The notes: a model not told the origin generated them from the sequence alone. A DNA stretch of 63,251 nucleotides from Zoogloeaceae bacterium (GCA_031271025.1 JAISWQ010000015.1:1-63251); one strand, 5' to 3'; shown: positions 25,762-37,063, counted from the first letter of the stretch. Made by a program: numbers and translations.

Positions 25762-26190
25762 ATGGCCATCGAACGTACCCTTTCCATCATCAAACCCGAC
25801 GCCGTCAAGAAAAATGTCATCGGCAAAATCTACGCCCGTTTTGAAGAAAATGGCCTCAGAATCATTGCCGCCAGAATGGTCTGGCTTTCCGCGCAGGAAG
25901 CCGGACAGTTTTATGCCGTGCACAAGGAACGTCCCTTTTTCAAGGATCTGGTCGAATTCATGACCTCCGGCCCTGTGATGGTGCAAATCCTGGAAGGGGA
26001 AAACGCGATTGCCAAAAACCGGGAGCTGATGGGCGCCACCGATCCGAAGAAAGCCGCGCCCGGCACCCTTCGCGCCGACTTTGCGGATTCCATCGACGCC
26101 AACGCCGTACATGGCTCCGACGCCCCCGAAACCGCCACCGTGGAAACCGCTTTCTTCTTTCCCGGTCTCAATATCTACAGTGGCCGTTGA
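25762..26190 (+). CDS. ndk: Nucleoside diphosphate kinase
   Basis: Transfers the gamma-phosphate of ATP to NDPs through a phosphohistidine. [20 protein letters not shown] is the family N-terminus, the active-site His lies in [12 protein letters not shown], and the length of 142 is normal. The ATG at 25762 is chosen because the family starts there; a GGAG lies about 10 nt upstream. It heads a co-directional run with rlmN and the pilW-to-der genes, with about 60 bp to rlmN. Confidence 0.97.
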   Translation: MAIERTLSIIKPDAVKKNVIGKIYARFEENGLRIIAARMVWLSAQEAGQFYAVHKERPFFKDLVEFMTSGPVMVQILEGENAIAKNRELMGATDPKKAAPGTLRADFADSIDANAVHGSDAPETATVETAFFFPGLNIYSGR

Positions 26191-26250
26191 TCGTCCGGCC
26201 TGAACCTCCGGGGCGGAAACCTTGCCCCGCTCCGGTGGCGCGAAAAGAAC

Positions 26251-27363
26251 ATGCCCAATCTCCTCGGTCTCGCTCCTGACGCCCTTGCCGCCCTGTTTGC
26301 CGACATGGGTGAAAAGCCGTTTCGCGCGACGCAGGTCTTGCGCTGGATGCACCATTTCGGCGTCGCCGATTTTGCGGCGATGACCGATCTCGCCAAACCC
26401 TTGCGGGAAAAGCTGAAAGCGACGGCAGAAATCACCCCGCCCGTGCTCATTTCGGACCAGGCTTCCGGCGACGGCACGCGCAAATTCCTGTTTGCCGCCG
26501 GAAACGGCAACGCCGTGGAGACCGTCTTCATTCCCGAAACGGAACGCGGCACCCTCTGCGTTTCCACCCAGGCGGGTTGCGCACTGGACTGCGCTTTTTG
26601 CGCCACTGGAAAACAGGGTTTCAATCGCAATCTTTCCGCCGCTGAAATCATCGGCCAGCTCTGGCAGGCCAACAAGGCGCTGGGGCGCGATCCCCAAAAC
26701 GGCAACAGCGGCGAAGCGCGGGTCATTTCCAACGTGGTTCTGATGGGGATGGGCGAGCCGCTCGCCAATCTGGAAAATGTCATCGCGGCCCTGCGCCTGA
26801 TGCTGGATGACAACGCCTACGGCCTTTCCCGGCGGCGGGTGACGGTTTCCACTTCCGGCATCCTCCCGGCGATGGAGGTTCTGGCGGCGGCCTGTCCGGT
26901 GGCGCTTGCGGTTTCCCTGCACGCGCCAACCGACGCCCTGCGCGATACCCTTGTGCCCATCAACCGCAAATATCCACTCGCGGATCTGATGGCGGCCTGC
27001 CGCCGCTATCTGGAATCCGCCCCGCGCGATTTCATCACCTTCGAGTATGTGTTGCTGGAAGGTGTCAATGATCGCCCGGAAGATGCCCGCGCACTCATCG
27101 CCCTGGTGCGTACAATCCCCTGCAAGTTCAATCTCATCCCCTTCAATCCCTTTCCCGGTTCACCCTACCGGCGTCCGGCACGCGAACGCATCCGCCGTTT
27201 TGCGGAAACGTTGCTGGCAGCCGGCATCATCACGACGATCCGGAAGACACGGGGGGACGACATCGACGCCGCCTGCGGCCAGTTGGCCGGGCAGGTACGC
27301 GACAAAACGCGGCGCGTGGCAGAACGCCAGGCCGTTCCTATCCTGCTGGAGGAGGTCTCATGA
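26251..27363 (+). CDS. rlmN: Dual-specificity 23S rRNA/tRNA adenine C2-methyltransferase RlmN
   Basis: Radical-SAM enzyme methylating A2503 of 23S rRNA and A37 of some tRNAs. The cluster motif CALDCAFC sits in [20 protein letters not shown]. The SAM-site [15 protein letters not shown] and the late catalytic Cys ([11 protein letters not shown]) are present. Length 370 is usual. Its stop overlaps the pilW start by 4 bp (ATGA). Confidence 0.97.
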   Translation: MPNLLGLAPDALAALFADMGEKPFRATQVLRWMHHFGVADFAAMTDLAKPLREKLKATAEITPPVLISDQASGDGTRKFLFAAGNGNAVETVFIPETERGTLCVSTQAGCALDCAFCATGKQGFNRNLSAAEIIGQLWQANKALGRDPQNGNSGEARVISNVVLMGMGEPLANLENVIAALRLMLDDNAYGLSRRRVTVSTSGILPAMEVLAAACPVALAVSLHAPTDALRDTLVPINRKYPLADLMAACRRYLESAPRDFITFEYVLLEGVNDRPEDARALIALVRTIPCKFNLIPFNPFPGSPYRRPARERIRRFAETLLAAGIITTIRKTRGDDIDAACGQLAGQVRDKTRRVAERQAVPILLEEVS

Positions 27364-28151
27364 ACATCTGGAAAACCCGCATTGGTTTGCTCGCGCTGGG
27401 GCTGGCTCTGGCCGCGCCGCTTGCCGCACAACAGGTCGCCATCCCGGGATCCGCACGCGAAGCGCGCTCCGACGCAGGCTCGCGTGCAAAACTGCACACG
27501 GAGCTTGCCTCCCTTTATTTTCAGGAAGGCGTGCCTTCTGTCGCGCTGGAAGAAACCGCCATCGCCATTTCCGCCGATCCCGGCTATGCCCCGGCCTACA
27601 GTGTGCGGGCGCTGGTTTATGCCTCGCTCAGGGATTTTGCCGCCGCCGACGCGGATTTCAAAAAGGCCATGGGTCTTGCCCCCGGCGACCCGGAAATCGC
27701 CAACAACTACGGCTGGTATCTCTGCCAGCATCGCAACGAGCCACAGGCGGCAATGCCCTATTTCCTCAATGCCATCAAAAACCCGCTCTATTCAACGCCG
27801 GACATCGCCTATGTGAACGCGGGTTCCTGCGCGATGAAGGGCGGCGACCTGGCCGGCGCGCGCGAATATCTGATCAGCGCCCTGCGCATGGGACGCGACG
27901 GCGCGCTGCTCGCGCAACTGCAACTGGCCAGACTCGCCTATCAGGAAGGCAACACCAAGGAAGCCCGCAACCGTCTGGCGGAAATCACCCGCAACGTCAA
28001 TAGTCTGCCGCCAGACGTCCTGTGGTTGAGCATCCGCATCGAGCATCGCCTGGGCAACCGCGCCGAAGAGGAAAGTCTGGTTTCGCAGCTACGCCGCCTT
28101 TATCCCAACTCGGACGAATATCAGGAATTCCTGAAAGGCCGTTATGACTGA
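27360..28151 (+). CDS. pilW: Type IV pilus biogenesis/stability protein PilW (PilF)
   Basis: TPR protein that pilots the outer-membrane secretin of type IV pili. The conserved run [21 protein letters not shown] and following TPR helices match PilF/PilW. An N-terminal signal peptide is visible ([18 protein letters not shown]), but I see no lipobox cysteine, whereas the classical PilF is a lipoprotein. The placement between rlmN and rodZ is the classical order. It overlaps both neighbours (4 bp and 8 bp). It pairs functionally with pilL and pilZ elsewhere in the window. Confidence 0.9.
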   Translation: MNIWKTRIGLLALGLALAAPLAAQQVAIPGSAREARSDAGSRAKLHTELASLYFQEGVPSVALEETAIAISADPGYAPAYSVRALVYASLRDFAAADADFKKAMGLAPGDPEIANNYGWYLCQHRNEPQAAMPYFLNAIKNPLYSTPDIAYVNAGSCAMKGGDLAGAREYLISALRMGRDGALLAQLQLARLAYQEGNTKEARNRLAEITRNVNSLPPDVLWLSIRIEHRLGNRAEEESLVSQLRRLYPNSDEYQEFLKGRYD

Positions 28152-29097
28152 GGTGGCACAGCCCGACGTCTCCCCAAATCCCGTCCACACGGCCGCGACG
28201 GCGGGCATTCTGGTGGGAGAAAAATTACGCGCCGGACGGGAAGCGCAAGGGCTTTCCGTACTGGAAGCGGCCAGCCGTCTGCGCTTGGGCGCGCGTCAGA
28301 TCGAGGCGCTGGAAGCGGGCGAATTCTCCCGCCTGCCGGGCAAGACCTTTGTGCGCAGCATTGTGCGCAGCTATGCCAACGCGCTCGAACTCGATGCCGC
28401 GCAATTGCTTGGCCTGCTGGATCAGGTCGAAGGACTGGCCACGCCTACCCTCGCCCTGCCGGAATCCACGCATGTGATCATGCCGGAAGCCTATGCCCAT
28501 GTGCCCCCACGCGGATGGAATACCCGCCTGCTGCTGGCGGTGATCGCGCTGATCGTCAGCGCGGTGCTGCTCTATGTCTTCGTCCCCAGCCTCGAACTGG
28601 AGCGTCTGTTTGCCGCAGCGCCCGTGGAACCCGACAGTCCGGTGGAAATCAGCGCGCAGGAAGCGACGCGGCTCCCGCTGGAAATCCCGTCCGCGCCCGT
28701 CTCCGAAACCCTTGCCCTGGCTCCGCTTGCAGTCGACGAGGGCACGGCAACGCGCACCCTGCAATTCCATTTTTCCGGCGAATCCTGGATCGAAGTGCAG
28801 GACGGGAATGACAGGATTCTGGTTTCCAGGCGTTTTGCCGCCGGACAATCGCAATCACTCAGCGGTACGCCGCCGCTGCTGGTCACGATAGGGGATGCCG
28901 CGCAGGTGCAGTTGTTCGATAACGGCACACGGGTTCCCCTGTCCCCGCAGAGCAACACCCGCGTCGCCAAAGTAAGGCTGCCCTTGCCGCCTGCGGGCGC
29001 GCAAACCGCCCCCAAAAACAAGCCCCTGAAAAACCCGTCTCAAGCGGCGTCTGTCGCGGCGGAATCCCCGGCACGGAAAACAGGCGTCGAACCATGA
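28144..29097 (+). CDS. rodZ: Cytoskeleton protein RodZ
   Basis: Bitopic inner-membrane protein linking MreB to the elongasome. It has an N-terminal helix-turn-helix (residues ~20-90, [20 protein letters not shown]), a single membrane helix near residues 125-147 ([19 protein letters not shown]), and a periplasmic C-terminal DUF4115 domain ([34 protein letters not shown]). Length 317 is typical. It overlaps ispG by 4 bp. Confidence 0.94.
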   Translation: MTEVAQPDVSPNPVHTAATAGILVGEKLRAGREAQGLSVLEAASRLRLGARQIEALEAGEFSRLPGKTFVRSIVRSYANALELDAAQLLGLLDQVEGLATPTLALPESTHVIMPEAYAHVPPRGWNTRLLLAVIALIVSAVLLYVFVPSLELERLFAAAPVEPDSPVEISAQEATRLPLEIPSAPVSETLALAPLAVDEGTATRTLQFHFSGESWIEVQDGNDRILVSRRFAAGQSQSLSGTPPLLVTIGDAAQVQLFDNGTRVPLSPQSNTRVAKVRLPLPPAGAQTAPKNKPLKNPSQAASVAAESPARKTGVEP

Positions 29098-30332
29098 CGC
29101 GCTACGGCAAATTGCCGGGGCAGACGGCGACGCGCACCTGTCATATCGGCGGCGTCGCCCTGGGCGGCGCACACCCGGTCGTGGTGCAATCCATGACCAA
29201 CACCGATACGGCGGATGTCGCGGCCACCGCGCGCCAGTGCGCGGAACTGGCGCGCGCCGGTTCGGAACTGGTGCGGATCACGGTCAACACCCCGGAAGCC
29301 GCCGCCGCCGTGCCCGCCATCCGCGAAAAGCTGGATGCCCTGGGCTGCGCCGTGCCGCTGATCGGCGATTTTCACTACAATGGGCATCGCCTTCTGGCGG
29401 AAGTGCCGGAATGCGCCGCTGCGCTCGCCAAATACCGGATCAATCCCGGCAATGTTGGCTTCGGCCAAAAGAAGGACGCGCAGTTCGCGGCGATGATCGA
29501 GTTTGCCTGCCGCTACGAAAAGCCGGTACGCATTGGCGTCAACTGGGGCAGTCTCGACCAATCCGTGCTTGCGCGCGTGCTGGATGAAAACAACCGGCGG
29601 CCCAAACCAGAGGCGATCACCGCCGTCATGCGCGAGGCGATGATCGCTTCCGCCCTGGAATCCGCCGCACAGGCGGAAAAGCTGGGGCTGCCGGGGGAAA
29701 ACATCGTCCTCTCCTGCAAGGTTTCCTCCGCCCCGGAACTCATTGCGCTTTACCGCGAACTCGCCGTCCGCGCCGATTACGCCCTGCATCTGGGGCTGAC
29801 CGAAGCGGGCATGGGTTCCAAAGGCATCGTCGCTTCCACGGCGGCGCTGGCGGTGTTGCTCAATGACGGCATTGGCGATACCCTCCGCGTTTCGCTCACC
29901 CCGGAACCCGGCCAATCGCGCACGGCGGAGGTGATCGTGGCGCAGGAAATCCTGCAAAGCCTCAATCTGCGCGCTTTCACGCCGCAGGTGGTCGCCTGTC
30001 CCGGCTGTGGCCGCACTACTTCCCGCCTCTTCCAGGAACTCGCCCGCGATGTGCAGGATCACGCCCGCGCCCGAATGCCGGAATGGCGCGCGCAATACGA
30101 CGGCGTGGAAACCCTGTCGCTTGCGGTCATGGGTTGCGTGGTCAATGGGCCGGGCGAATCGCGCCACGCCAATCTGGGCATTTCCCTGCCCGGCACAGAC
30201 GAAGATCCCGCCGCGCCGGTCTACGAGGATGGGCAAAAGGTCGCCACCCTGAAAGGCGAGCATCTTGCCGCCGAATTCATCCAGATGATCGAGGGCTACG
30301 TTGCCCGCAAATACCCCAGAAGGAATCCATGA
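29094..30332 (+). CDS. ispG: 4-hydroxy-3-methylbut-2-en-1-yl diphosphate synthase
   Basis: Fe-S enzyme of the MEP isoprenoid pathway. The N-terminal TIM barrel begins [12 protein letters not shown]...[14 protein letters not shown]. The [4Fe-4S] ligands lie near the C-terminus in [10 protein letters not shown] and [13 protein letters not shown]. Length 412 is typical of proteobacterial GcpE. It overlaps hisS by 4 bp and rodZ by 4 bp, so it sits inside a translationally coupled operon. Confidence 0.97.
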   Translation: MTRYGKLPGQTATRTCHIGGVALGGAHPVVVQSMTNTDTADVAATARQCAELARAGSELVRITVNTPEAAAAVPAIREKLDALGCAVPLIGDFHYNGHRLLAEVPECAAALAKYRINPGNVGFGQKKDAQFAAMIEFACRYEKPVRIGVNWGSLDQSVLARVLDENNRRPKPEAITAVMREAMIASALESAAQAEKLGLPGENIVLSCKVSSAPELIALYRELAVRADYALHLGLTEAGMGSKGIVASTAALAVLLNDGIGDTLRVSLTPEPGQSRTAEVIVAQEILQSLNLRAFTPQVVACPGCGRTTSRLFQELARDVQDHARARMPEWRAQYDGVETLSLAVMGCVVNGPGESRHANLGISLPGTDEDPAAPVYEDGQKVATLKGEHLAAEFIQMIEGYVARKYPRRNP

Positions 30333-31633
30333 GCAAACCCCTGCAATCTGTAAAGGGCATGAACGACATCCTGCCCGGCGAGGCCGAAAAATGGGCTGCG
30401 CTGGAGATGCTCGTCAGTACCCTGGCGCGGAACTACGGCTATCGTCCGATTCGCCTGCCCATCGTTGAACCGACCCCGCTCTTCTGCCGCGCCATTGGCG
30501 AAGTCACCGACATCGTGGAAAAGGAGATGTATTCGTTTGAGGATCGCCTCAATGGCGAGGCGCTCACCCTGCGTCCGGAAGGCACGGCAGGCTGCGTGCG
30601 CGCCGTGATCCAGCATGGCCTTGCCCGGCAGACGGCGCAGCGGCTCTTTTATATCGGGCCGATGTTTCGGCATGAGCGCCCACAAAAGGGACGCTACCGG
30701 CAATTCCAGCAAATCGGCGTGGAAGCCTTTGGCTTCGACGGCCCCGACATCGATGTCGAGCAGATTCTCATGACCGCGCGTCTTTGGGAAATGCTGAACA
30801 TCGAGGAACACCTCACCCTCCATCTCAATTCGCTGGGGCAGCCGGAAGAACGCGCCCGCTACCGCGCCGACCTGACCACCTATCTGGAAGCGCACAGGGA
30901 AAAGCTGGACGAGGACGCGCTACGGCGGCTCCACAGCAATCCGCTGCGGATTCTCGACAGCAAGAACCCGGAAGTACAGGCGGTGTGCGCCGACGCGCCC
31001 AGACTCATGACCTATCTGGGGAAAGCATCGCTGGCTCACTTCGACGGCGTGCGCCGCCTGCTCGACGCCACCGGAATCCAGTATGTGGTCGATCCCTGTC
31101 TGGTGCGCGGGCTGGATTATTACAACCTCACCGTATTCGAGTGGGTGACGGACAGGCTGGGCGCGCAGGGCACCCTCTGCGCGGGCGGACGCTATGACGG
31201 TCTTGTCGAACAACTGGGCGGCAAGCCGACCCCGGCCTGCGGCTGGGCCTGCGGCCTGGAACGCATTCTTGCGCTCGTCGCGGAAGTGTTTCAGCCCGGT
31301 GAAATTCCGGGGCCTGAAGCCTACATCGTCCACCAGGGCGAAGAAGCCTGCCACGCCGCCTTCCGGCAGGCGGAACAGTTGCGCGCGCTCGGACTTTCCG
31401 TGCAACTGAACTGCGGTGGCGGCAGTTTCAAGGCGCAGATGAAAAAAGCGGACGCCTCCGGCGCGCACTGTGCCATCATCATCGGCGACGACGAAGCCAG
31501 AGCCGAAGCCGTACAACTCAAATTCCTGCGCGACAGGGATACCCCCCAGCAACGCCTGCCCGCCAACGATCTGGGCGACGTGCTGCTGGATTATTTTTTC
31601 AACGACATCGACGAAACCGAAGAGGAACTCTGA
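30329..31633 (+). CDS. hisS: Histidine-tRNA ligase
   Basis: Class II aminoacyl-tRNA synthetase. It starts [20 protein letters not shown], has motif 2 ([19 protein letters not shown]), the histidine-specific [22 protein letters not shown], and motif 3 ([12 protein letters not shown]). An anticodon-binding domain closes the protein. Length 434 is as expected. The ATG at 30329 is used because the open frame upstream only shadows ispG. Confidence 0.98.
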   Translation: MSKPLQSVKGMNDILPGEAEKWAALEMLVSTLARNYGYRPIRLPIVEPTPLFCRAIGEVTDIVEKEMYSFEDRLNGEALTLRPEGTAGCVRAVIQHGLARQTAQRLFYIGPMFRHERPQKGRYRQFQQIGVEAFGFDGPDIDVEQILMTARLWEMLNIEEHLTLHLNSLGQPEERARYRADLTTYLEAHREKLDEDALRRLHSNPLRILDSKNPEVQAVCADAPRLMTYLGKASLAHFDGVRRLLDATGIQYVVDPCLVRGLDYYNLTVFEWVTDRLGAQGTLCAGGRYDGLVEQLGGKPTPACGWACGLERILALVAEVFQPGEIPGPEAYIVHQGEEACHAAFRQAEQLRALGLSVQLNCGGGSFKAQMKKADASGAHCAIIIGDDEARAEAVQLKFLRDRDTPQQRLPANDLGDVLLDYFFNDIDETEEEL

Positions 31634-31635
31634 AC

Positions 31636-32364
31636 ATGGCTGCATACGATCTGGAAGAACAGGAACAACTGGACAACCTGAAACACTGGTGGCAACAGCA
31701 CGGCAACAAGGTTGCGGGTATCGCCCTGGCGGCGGCGCTGGGCGTGGTCTCCTGGCAGGGCTGGAACTGGTATCAGAACCAGCAGGCGGACAGGGCCAGC
31801 ACGCTTTTTGGCAAGCTGCAACAATCGCTCATGGAAAACAAGCCCCAGGAAACCCGCGCGCTGGCGGGGGAATTGATGGAAAAATACGGCAAGACCAGCT
31901 ACGCCTCGCTGGGGGCGTTGCTCGCGGCGCGGGTTTCCTTCGACGCGGGAGACCTGAAAGCGGCGCAAACGCAACTGGAATGGGCGGAAACGCATGGTGA
32001 CGACGAAGTGCGCGATCTCGCGCGCCTGCGCCGGGCGGGCGTGTTGCTCGATGAAAAAGCCTACGACGCGGCGCTGGAACTGCTTGCCCCCAAACCGCTG
32101 GAAACCTTCGCGCCTGCTTACGCTGAACTGAAGGCCGATGTGCTCTTCGCCCAGGGCAAACCGGCGGAAGCCCGCAGCGCCTATCAGGAAGCCCTCGCGC
32201 TCCTGAAAGCGCAGACGGAAAAAGTCAGCGCTGCGGCAGAGGAAGAGGCCGGGGAAAAACCTGCCGACGCGCCTGCCGCAAAGGCGGAAGATACGGATCC
32301 GCTCTCGACCAATCCGGCGGCACAATTGCTGCAACAGAAACTGGACGCTCTGGGAGACGCATGA
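31636..32364 (+). CDS. yfgM: YfgM-like tetratricopeptide inner-membrane protein
   Basis: Ancillary SecYEG/PpiD-associated periplasmic chaperone family. Short cytoplasmic N-terminus (LEEQEQLDNLKHWWQQHG), one membrane helix (~residues 25-45, AGIALAAALGVVSWQGWNWY), then TPR-like helices (SYASLGALLAARVSFDAGDL). The C-terminal tail is low-complexity Ala/Glu-rich, and the length of 242 is a little above the E. coli protein. It lies between hisS and bamB as usual, overlapping bamB by 4 bp. Confidence 0.9.
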   Translation: MAAYDLEEQEQLDNLKHWWQQHGNKVAGIALAAALGVVSWQGWNWYQNQQADRASTLFGKLQQSLMENKPQETRALAGELMEKYGKTSYASLGALLAARVSFDAGDLKAAQTQLEWAETHGDDEVRDLARLRRAGVLLDEKAYDAALELLAPKPLETFAPAYAELKADVLFAQGKPAEARSAYQEALALLKAQTEKVSAAAEEEAGEKPADAPAAKAEDTDPLSTNPAAQLLQQKLDALGDA

Positions 32365-33536
32365 TGCGTAAACACCAGGTTTTCCGCCCGCTGCGGCGCA
32401 GTCTGCCTTTTCTGGTGGCCTTCCTCGTTTCCGGCTGCTCCATGCTGCCCTCGCTGGACCGCCTCAATCCCTTTGCCAGCAGCGCGCCCAAAATGGCGGA
32501 ACTCCCCGCCATTACACCTTTGCTCAAGGTGCGCGCGATCTGGAGCTACAGCATCGGCAAGGCCGGTGAAGCCGTGTTTTATCCCGCCGTGGCGGGGGAG
32601 GCCGTCTTCGTGGCAGCAGCGGACGGCGCGCTGGCGCGGCTGGAAGACGGCAACGCGCGCTGGCGTGTCCAAACGGAGAAAAAGCCGCTGACCGCTGGCG
32701 TCGGCAGCAATGGCGATCTGGTCGTGGTGGCCGCCGGAGCCACCGTGCTCGTCTATTCCGCCGCCGACGGCAGTCCGCGCTGGCAAGCGAAGGTGAGCAG
32801 CGAAGTCCTCGCGCCGCCGCTGGTGACGGAGGATCTCGTCCTCGTCAAGAGCGGCGACAACCGTATCGTGGCCTTCGATCACGCTGGCCGCCAGAAATGG
32901 CTGTACCAGCGCCCCACCCCCAGCCTGATTCTGCGCGCTGCCGCCCCCTTGGCCGCCATAGACCCCTTCGTGCTTTCCGGCTTTCCCAACGGCAAACTGG
33001 TCGCGCTCGCGTTGACCAACGGCGCGCCGGTCTGGGAAGGCACGGTCGCCGTCCCGACAGGTTCTTCCGAACTGGAACGCATGGCGGACGTGGCTTCCGC
33101 CCCGGTGGTTCTGGGCGCCATCGGCTGTGCGGTGGCCTGGCAGGGGCGGGTCAGTTGCTTTGATTTTTCGGAGAATGGCCGCGTCCTGTGGTCGCGCGAC
33201 ATTTCCTCGGCCGCCGGTCTTGGGCTGGATCAACGCGCCGTTTACGTGACGGACGAACGTTCCGTGCTGCACGCCCTGGCGCCGGAATCCGGCAGCAGCC
33301 TGTGGCGTCAGGAAAAACTTCTGCGCCGGAATCTCACGGCGCCCCTGCCGCTGGAAGCGCATCTGGCCGTGGGCGACGCGAAGGGCATCGTGCATTTCCT
33401 CTCCCGCGGCGACGGGGAATTTACCGGGCGCTTTGAAACCGACGGTTCGCCCATTCTCTCCGCGCCGCAATCCCTGCGCCAATACGTGTTGGTACAGACT
33501 CGCGCCGGACACGTTTATGCCCTGGATGCGCAATGA
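32361..33536 (+). CDS. bamB: Outer membrane assembly lipoprotein BamB
   Basis: Lipoprotein beta-propeller of the BAM complex. The lipobox is in [16 protein letters not shown]-like propeller repeats follow, such as [40 protein letters not shown] and [18 protein letters not shown]. Length 391 is typical. It overlaps der by 4 bp, in the classical bamB-der order. Confidence 0.96.
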   Translation: MMRKHQVFRPLRRSLPFLVAFLVSGCSMLPSLDRLNPFASSAPKMAELPAITPLLKVRAIWSYSIGKAGEAVFYPAVAGEAVFVAAADGALARLEDGNARWRVQTEKKPLTAGVGSNGDLVVVAAGATVLVYSAADGSPRWQAKVSSEVLAPPLVTEDLVLVKSGDNRIVAFDHAGRQKWLYQRPTPSLILRAAAPLAAIDPFVLSGFPNGKLVALALTNGAPVWEGTVAVPTGSSELERMADVASAPVVLGAIGCAVAWQGRVSCFDFSENGRVLWSRDISSAAGLGLDQRAVYVTDERSVLHALAPESGSSLWRQEKLLRRNLTAPLPLEAHLAVGDAKGIVHFLSRGDGEFTGRFETDGSPILSAPQSLRQYVLVQTRAGHVYALDAQ

Positions 33537-34876
33537 GCCTCCCCACCATCGCGCTGGTGGGGCGCCCCAATGTGGGCAAATCCACCCTCTTCAACCGCCT
33601 GACCCGTCGGCGTGACGCGCTGGTGGCCAATGTGGCCGGTCTTACCCGTGACCGTCACTATGGACGCGGGCGCTTTGACGAACGTCCCTTTCTGGTGGTG
33701 GATACCGGCGGCTTCGAGCCACTGGTGAAAGATGGCATTCTGAAGGAAATGGCACGCCAGACCGAACAGGCGATTGCCGAGGCCGACGCCATCCTCTTCG
33801 TGGTCGACGGGCGCGACGGCCTGATGCCCCAGGACAAGGAAATCGCCGCCAGGCTGCGCCGGCTGGAACGTCCGGTGCGGGTCGCGGTCAATAAAACCGA
33901 GGGCATGGAGTGCGGCATGGTGGCCGCCGAATTCCACGAACTGGGTCTGGGTGCGCCGTTTGCCATCTCCGCCGCGCACGGAGACGGCGTGCATTCCTTG
34001 ATGGAATCCACGCTTTCCGCTCTGGTTGCGGAAGAAACGGAAACAGCGGCGGCTGAGGAAGAAAAGCAGGGTTTGAAGGTCGCGCTGGCCGGACGCCCCA
34101 ATGTGGGCAAATCCACGCTGATCAATGCCCTTCTGGGCGAAGAGCGGGTGATCGCCTTCGATCGCCCAGGCACCACGCGCGACGCCATCGACATCCCCTT
34201 TACCCGCGGCGGCAGGGATTACCGCCTGGTGGATACGGCAGGCTTGCGGAAAAAGGGCAAGGTCTTCGAGGCCATCGAAAAATTTTCCGTCATCAAGACC
34301 CTGCAAGCCATCGAAAACGCCCACGTCGTCATCCTGATGCTGGACGCGCGCCAGGACATCGCCGACCAGGACGCCCATATTGCCGATTTCGTTCTGCAAT
34401 CCGGGCGGGCGCTGGTGGTGGCGGTCAACAAATGGGATGGTCTGGACAGCTACGCGAAGGCGCAAATCCGCGCCACTGTCGAGCGCAAATTGAAGTTTCT
34501 GGAGTTTGCCCGCGTCCATTTCATTTCCGCCCGCGAAAACATCGGGCTGGACGCGCTGTTCAAATCGGTGGAGTCCGCCTACGCCGCCGCCACGGCCAAA
34601 CTACCGACCCCGAAACTCACCCGCGTTCTCGCGGATGCCGTCGCGCGCCAGGCGCCGCCCCGGCACGGCGTCAGCCGTCCCAAGATGCGCTATGCCCATC
34701 AGGGCGGCAGCAATCCACCGATCATCGTGATCCACGGCAACGCGCTGGAACACATCCCGGACAGTTACCGGCGCTATCTGGAAAATACCTTCCGTGAAAC
34801 CTTCCGCCTCACCGGCACCCCGCTGCGCATTCAGTTCAACACCAGCCACAACCCTTACGCGCGGGAAGAACGCTGA
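33533..34876 (+). CDS. der: Ribosome biogenesis GTPase Der
   Basis: Tandem GTPase for 50S assembly. Two G domains each carry GRPNVGKST (residues ~9-17 and ~187-195), with [16 protein letters not shown] switch motifs and NKTE/NKWD base-recognition motifs. A KH-like C-terminal domain ends with [13 protein letters not shown]. Length 447 is normal. It ends the rlmN-to-der run. In many betaproteobacteria hfq-hflX follow; here the next gene is convergent. Confidence 0.97.
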   Translation: MSLPTIALVGRPNVGKSTLFNRLTRRRDALVANVAGLTRDRHYGRGRFDERPFLVVDTGGFEPLVKDGILKEMARQTEQAIAEADAILFVVDGRDGLMPQDKEIAARLRRLERPVRVAVNKTEGMECGMVAAEFHELGLGAPFAISAAHGDGVHSLMESTLSALVAEETETAAAEEEKQGLKVALAGRPNVGKSTLINALLGEERVIAFDRPGTTRDAIDIPFTRGGRDYRLVDTAGLRKKGKVFEAIEKFSVIKTLQAIENAHVVILMLDARQDIADQDAHIADFVLQSGRALVVAVNKWDGLDSYAKAQIRATVERKLKFLEFARVHFISARENIGLDALFKSVESAYAAATAKLPTPKLTRVLADAVARQAPPRHGVSRPKMRYAHQGGSNPPIIVIHGNALEHIPDSYRRYLENTFRETFRLTGTPLRIQFNTSHNPYAREER

Positions 34877-34913
34877 CGCATCCGGGCGCCCCCTCCCTCC
34901 GGGAAAAAGCGCG

Positions 34914-35453
34914 TCAAACCCAGTTGATGTTGTCCGCCAGCGGGCGCGGATGGTGATATTTGCTTCGATCTCCGGCATAGCCCAGCGGCACGCACACCGT
35001 GGGCACATGGCCTTCCGGCAGACGCAGGCGCTGCGAGAGCGCATTCTGTCCATCCAATACCAGCGTGGGCGTGATGATGAAGCCGGACGCCAGCCCCAGA
35101 TCGGTGGCGGCGATGATTACGGTCGTCGCGGCATTGGCGACGTTGATCTGGGCGTATGGCCCCGCTGGCGCGGAAAATACCAGCAACACCGGCGCGCCAT
35201 AAAGGGGTTGATAGCCTTCCAGCGCGGCGCGCTGCATCAGAAAATCGTTCCCGGAATCGCGCATGGCGACGCGCGTCGCGTCGTTGATGTCCTGCAACAA
35301 GGCGGCTTCCTGCACCACCGTGACCTGAAAGGGACCAGCATTGGCGGCCTTGTTGGCAAAGGCGAGCACCTTTTCCAACAGTTCCCGCGCGACCGCGCGG
35401 GCTTGATAGTCACGCACACTTTGACGCGCGGACAAGGTTTGCAAGGTTTCCAC
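34914..35453 (-). CDS. Nitroreductase-family FMN protein
   Basis: Flavin-dependent nitroreductase fold: LSARQSVRDYQARAVAREL (N-terminal FMN loop), AANAGPFQVTVVQ, GAPVLLVFSAP, NVANAATTVIIAATDLGLAS and a C-terminal VPLGYAGDRSKYHHPRPLA. About 180 residues, a small member. I suggest the GTG at 35453 (residues VETLQTLSARQS), preceded by GGGGA; a longer reading runs to 35519 into the repeat and begins with odd residues. It faces der (convergent). Physiological substrate unknown. Confidence 0.85.
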   Translation of the reverse strand: METLQTLSARQSVRDYQARAVARELLEKVLAFANKAANAGPFQVTVVQEAALLQDINDATRVAMRDSGNDFLMQRAALEGYQPLYGAPVLLVFSAPAGPYAQINVANAATTVIIAATDLGLASGFIITPTLVLDGQNALSQRLRLPEGHVPTVCVPLGYAGDRSKYHHPRPLADNINWV

Positions 35454-35500
35454 AGATATCCCCAAAAAAAGAAAAAACGAACTATAACACTGCTTGCCGA

Positions 35501-35640
35501 GCGATCTGCGGGGAGGCAAAACAGGGAGGGGTAATCCAAAGTGGCGGGAATTTCGTCATTGCGAGGGGCAAAGCGACGAAAGCCGTCCAGAAAAACGCAT
35601 GGATTGCCACGGGCTTCTCGCCTCTTGCAATGACGAAAAT
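35501..35640. repeat. Dispersed repeat copy D upstream of paaK
   Basis: TTCGTCATTGCGAGG (35552-35566) is inverted at 35621-35638 as CCTCTTGCAATGACGAA. The interior has GCATGGATTGCCACG. The left side (GGGGAGGCAAAACAGGG; AATCCAAAGTGGCGGGAA) matches, inverted, the right side of the copy at 58746-58887. It occupies most of the ~300 bp between the nitroreductase and paaK genes. Confidence 0.75.
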
Positions 35641-35755
35641 GGGGAACCGAGCCACCTCAACCACAACTTTAAATTGCACCCCACCCGCATGCAGGGCGTG
35701 CTTGGCGGTATTATTACAAGTTTTACAGTCGCTGTTCTTTCAGAGGGGAAAGCCC

Positions 35756-37063
35756 ATGATTTTCGACATTCGCAACGAAACCCTGCCGCGCGAGGAACTC
35801 GCGGAACTGCAACTTCACCGTCTGCGCGCGACCGTGTTGCGCTGTTATGAAACCGTGACGTTCTACCGCGAGGCCATGGATGAACTGGAAGTCAAACCGC
35901 ATCACATCCAAAGTCTGGCCGACGTCAAGTTATTGCCCTTTACCAAAAAAGAGCAGCTACGCGACAACTACCCTTACGGCATGTTTGCCGTGCCCTCACA
36001 CCACGTCGTGCGCCTGCACGCTTCTTCCGGCACCTCCGGCAAACCTGTCGTGGTGGGTCACACCCGGCGCGACCTGGTCAACTGGGGCGAAATGGGTGCG
36101 CGCTGCCTTGCCGCGGCGGGTCTGGCGCCCGGCGACCGGCTGCACAACGCCTATGGCTACGGTCTTTTCACGGGCGGTCTGGGACTGCACGGCGCGGGAG
36201 AAGCCCTGGGACTCACGGTCATCCCCATGTCGGGCGGACAGACGCAAAAGCAGGTGATGCTGCTTGCCGACCTCGCCCCCACCGCGATGAGCTGCACCCC
36301 TTCCTACGCGCTCAATATCGTGGAAGAAGCGGAAAAGCTGGGTGTGGATCTGCGCAAGCTGCCGCTCAAGGTGGGCATCTTTGGCGCGGAACCGTGGACG
36401 GAAGAAATGCGTTACGAACTCGAATCCCGCATGGGCATCGACGCGCTGGATATTTACGGGCTGACCGAACTGATGGGGCCAAGCGTGGGCATCGAATGCC
36501 TGGAAGGCAAAAAGGGATTGCATATCTGGGAAGATCATTTCCTTGTCGAATGCGTGGATATCGATACCGGCGAACCCTTGCCGCCGGGCGAAAAAGGCGA
36601 AGTCGTCATCACCTCGCTCACCCGCGAAGCCTTCCCCATGCTGCGCTTCCGTACCCGTGACATCGCCGTGCTGGAACCCGCGCCCTGCAAGTGTGGCCGC
36701 ACCCATGTGCGCATGAGCCGCATCACCGGACGCACGGACGACATGCTCATCATTCGCGGCGTCAATGTCTTCCCCACCCAGGTGGAGGCCATCCTGATGC
36801 GTACCGAAACGCTTTCTCCCTTCTATCAACTGGAAGTCTTCCGCGAAGGCCACCTCGATTCCCTGCGTGTAAACGTCGAAGCCAGTCCGCCGCTCTACGC
36901 CAAGGGGCAGGATTACATGGATCGCGTCGCCGCCAAGGTGAAAAAGGACATCAAGGATTTCATCGGTATTTCCTGCGAGGTGAAAATTCACCCTACCGGC
37001 GCGGTGGAACGCTCAATGGGCAAGGCGGTGCGGGTTGTCGATCATCGCAATGAAAAGAAATAG
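35756..37063 (+). CDS. paaK: Phenylacetate-CoA ligase
   Basis: ANL-superfamily adenylate-forming enzyme activating phenylacetate to phenylacetyl-CoA. Key motifs: RLHASSGTSGKPVVVGHTRR (P-loop), IYGLTELMGPSV, and the hinge/core ITGRTDDMLIIRGVNVFPTQ. The C-terminal catalytic Lys region is present (GAVERSMGKAVRVV). The ATG at 35756, with AGAGGGG upstream, gives 435 residues, the normal length; the longer upstream reading runs into the repeat. No other paa genes are in the window, so substrate use (phenylacetate or another aryl acid) is uncertain. Confidence 0.93.
   Translation: MIFDIRNETLPREELAELQLHRLRATVLRCYETVTFYREAMDELEVKPHHIQSLADVKLLPFTKKEQLRDNYPYGMFAVPSHHVVRLHASSGTSGKPVVVGHTRRDLVNWGEMGARCLAAAGLAPGDRLHNAYGYGLFTGGLGLHGAGEALGLTVIPMSGGQTQKQVMLLADLAPTAMSCTPSYALNIVEEAEKLGVDLRKLPLKVGIFGAEPWTEEMRYELESRMGIDALDIYGLTELMGPSVGIECLEGKKGLHIWEDHFLVECVDIDTGEPLPPGEKGEVVITSLTREAFPMLRFRTRDIAVLEPAPCKCGRTHVRMSRITGRTDDMLIIRGVNVFPTQVEAILMRTETLSPFYQLEVFREGHLDSLRVNVEASPPLYAKGQDYMDRVAAKVKKDIKDFIGISCEVKIHPTGAVERSMGKAVRVVDHRNEKK

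Noticed and set aside
25545..25826. 93-codon minus frame upstream of ndk
   Set aside because: Runs over the ndk start and promoter region; composition is not protein-like.
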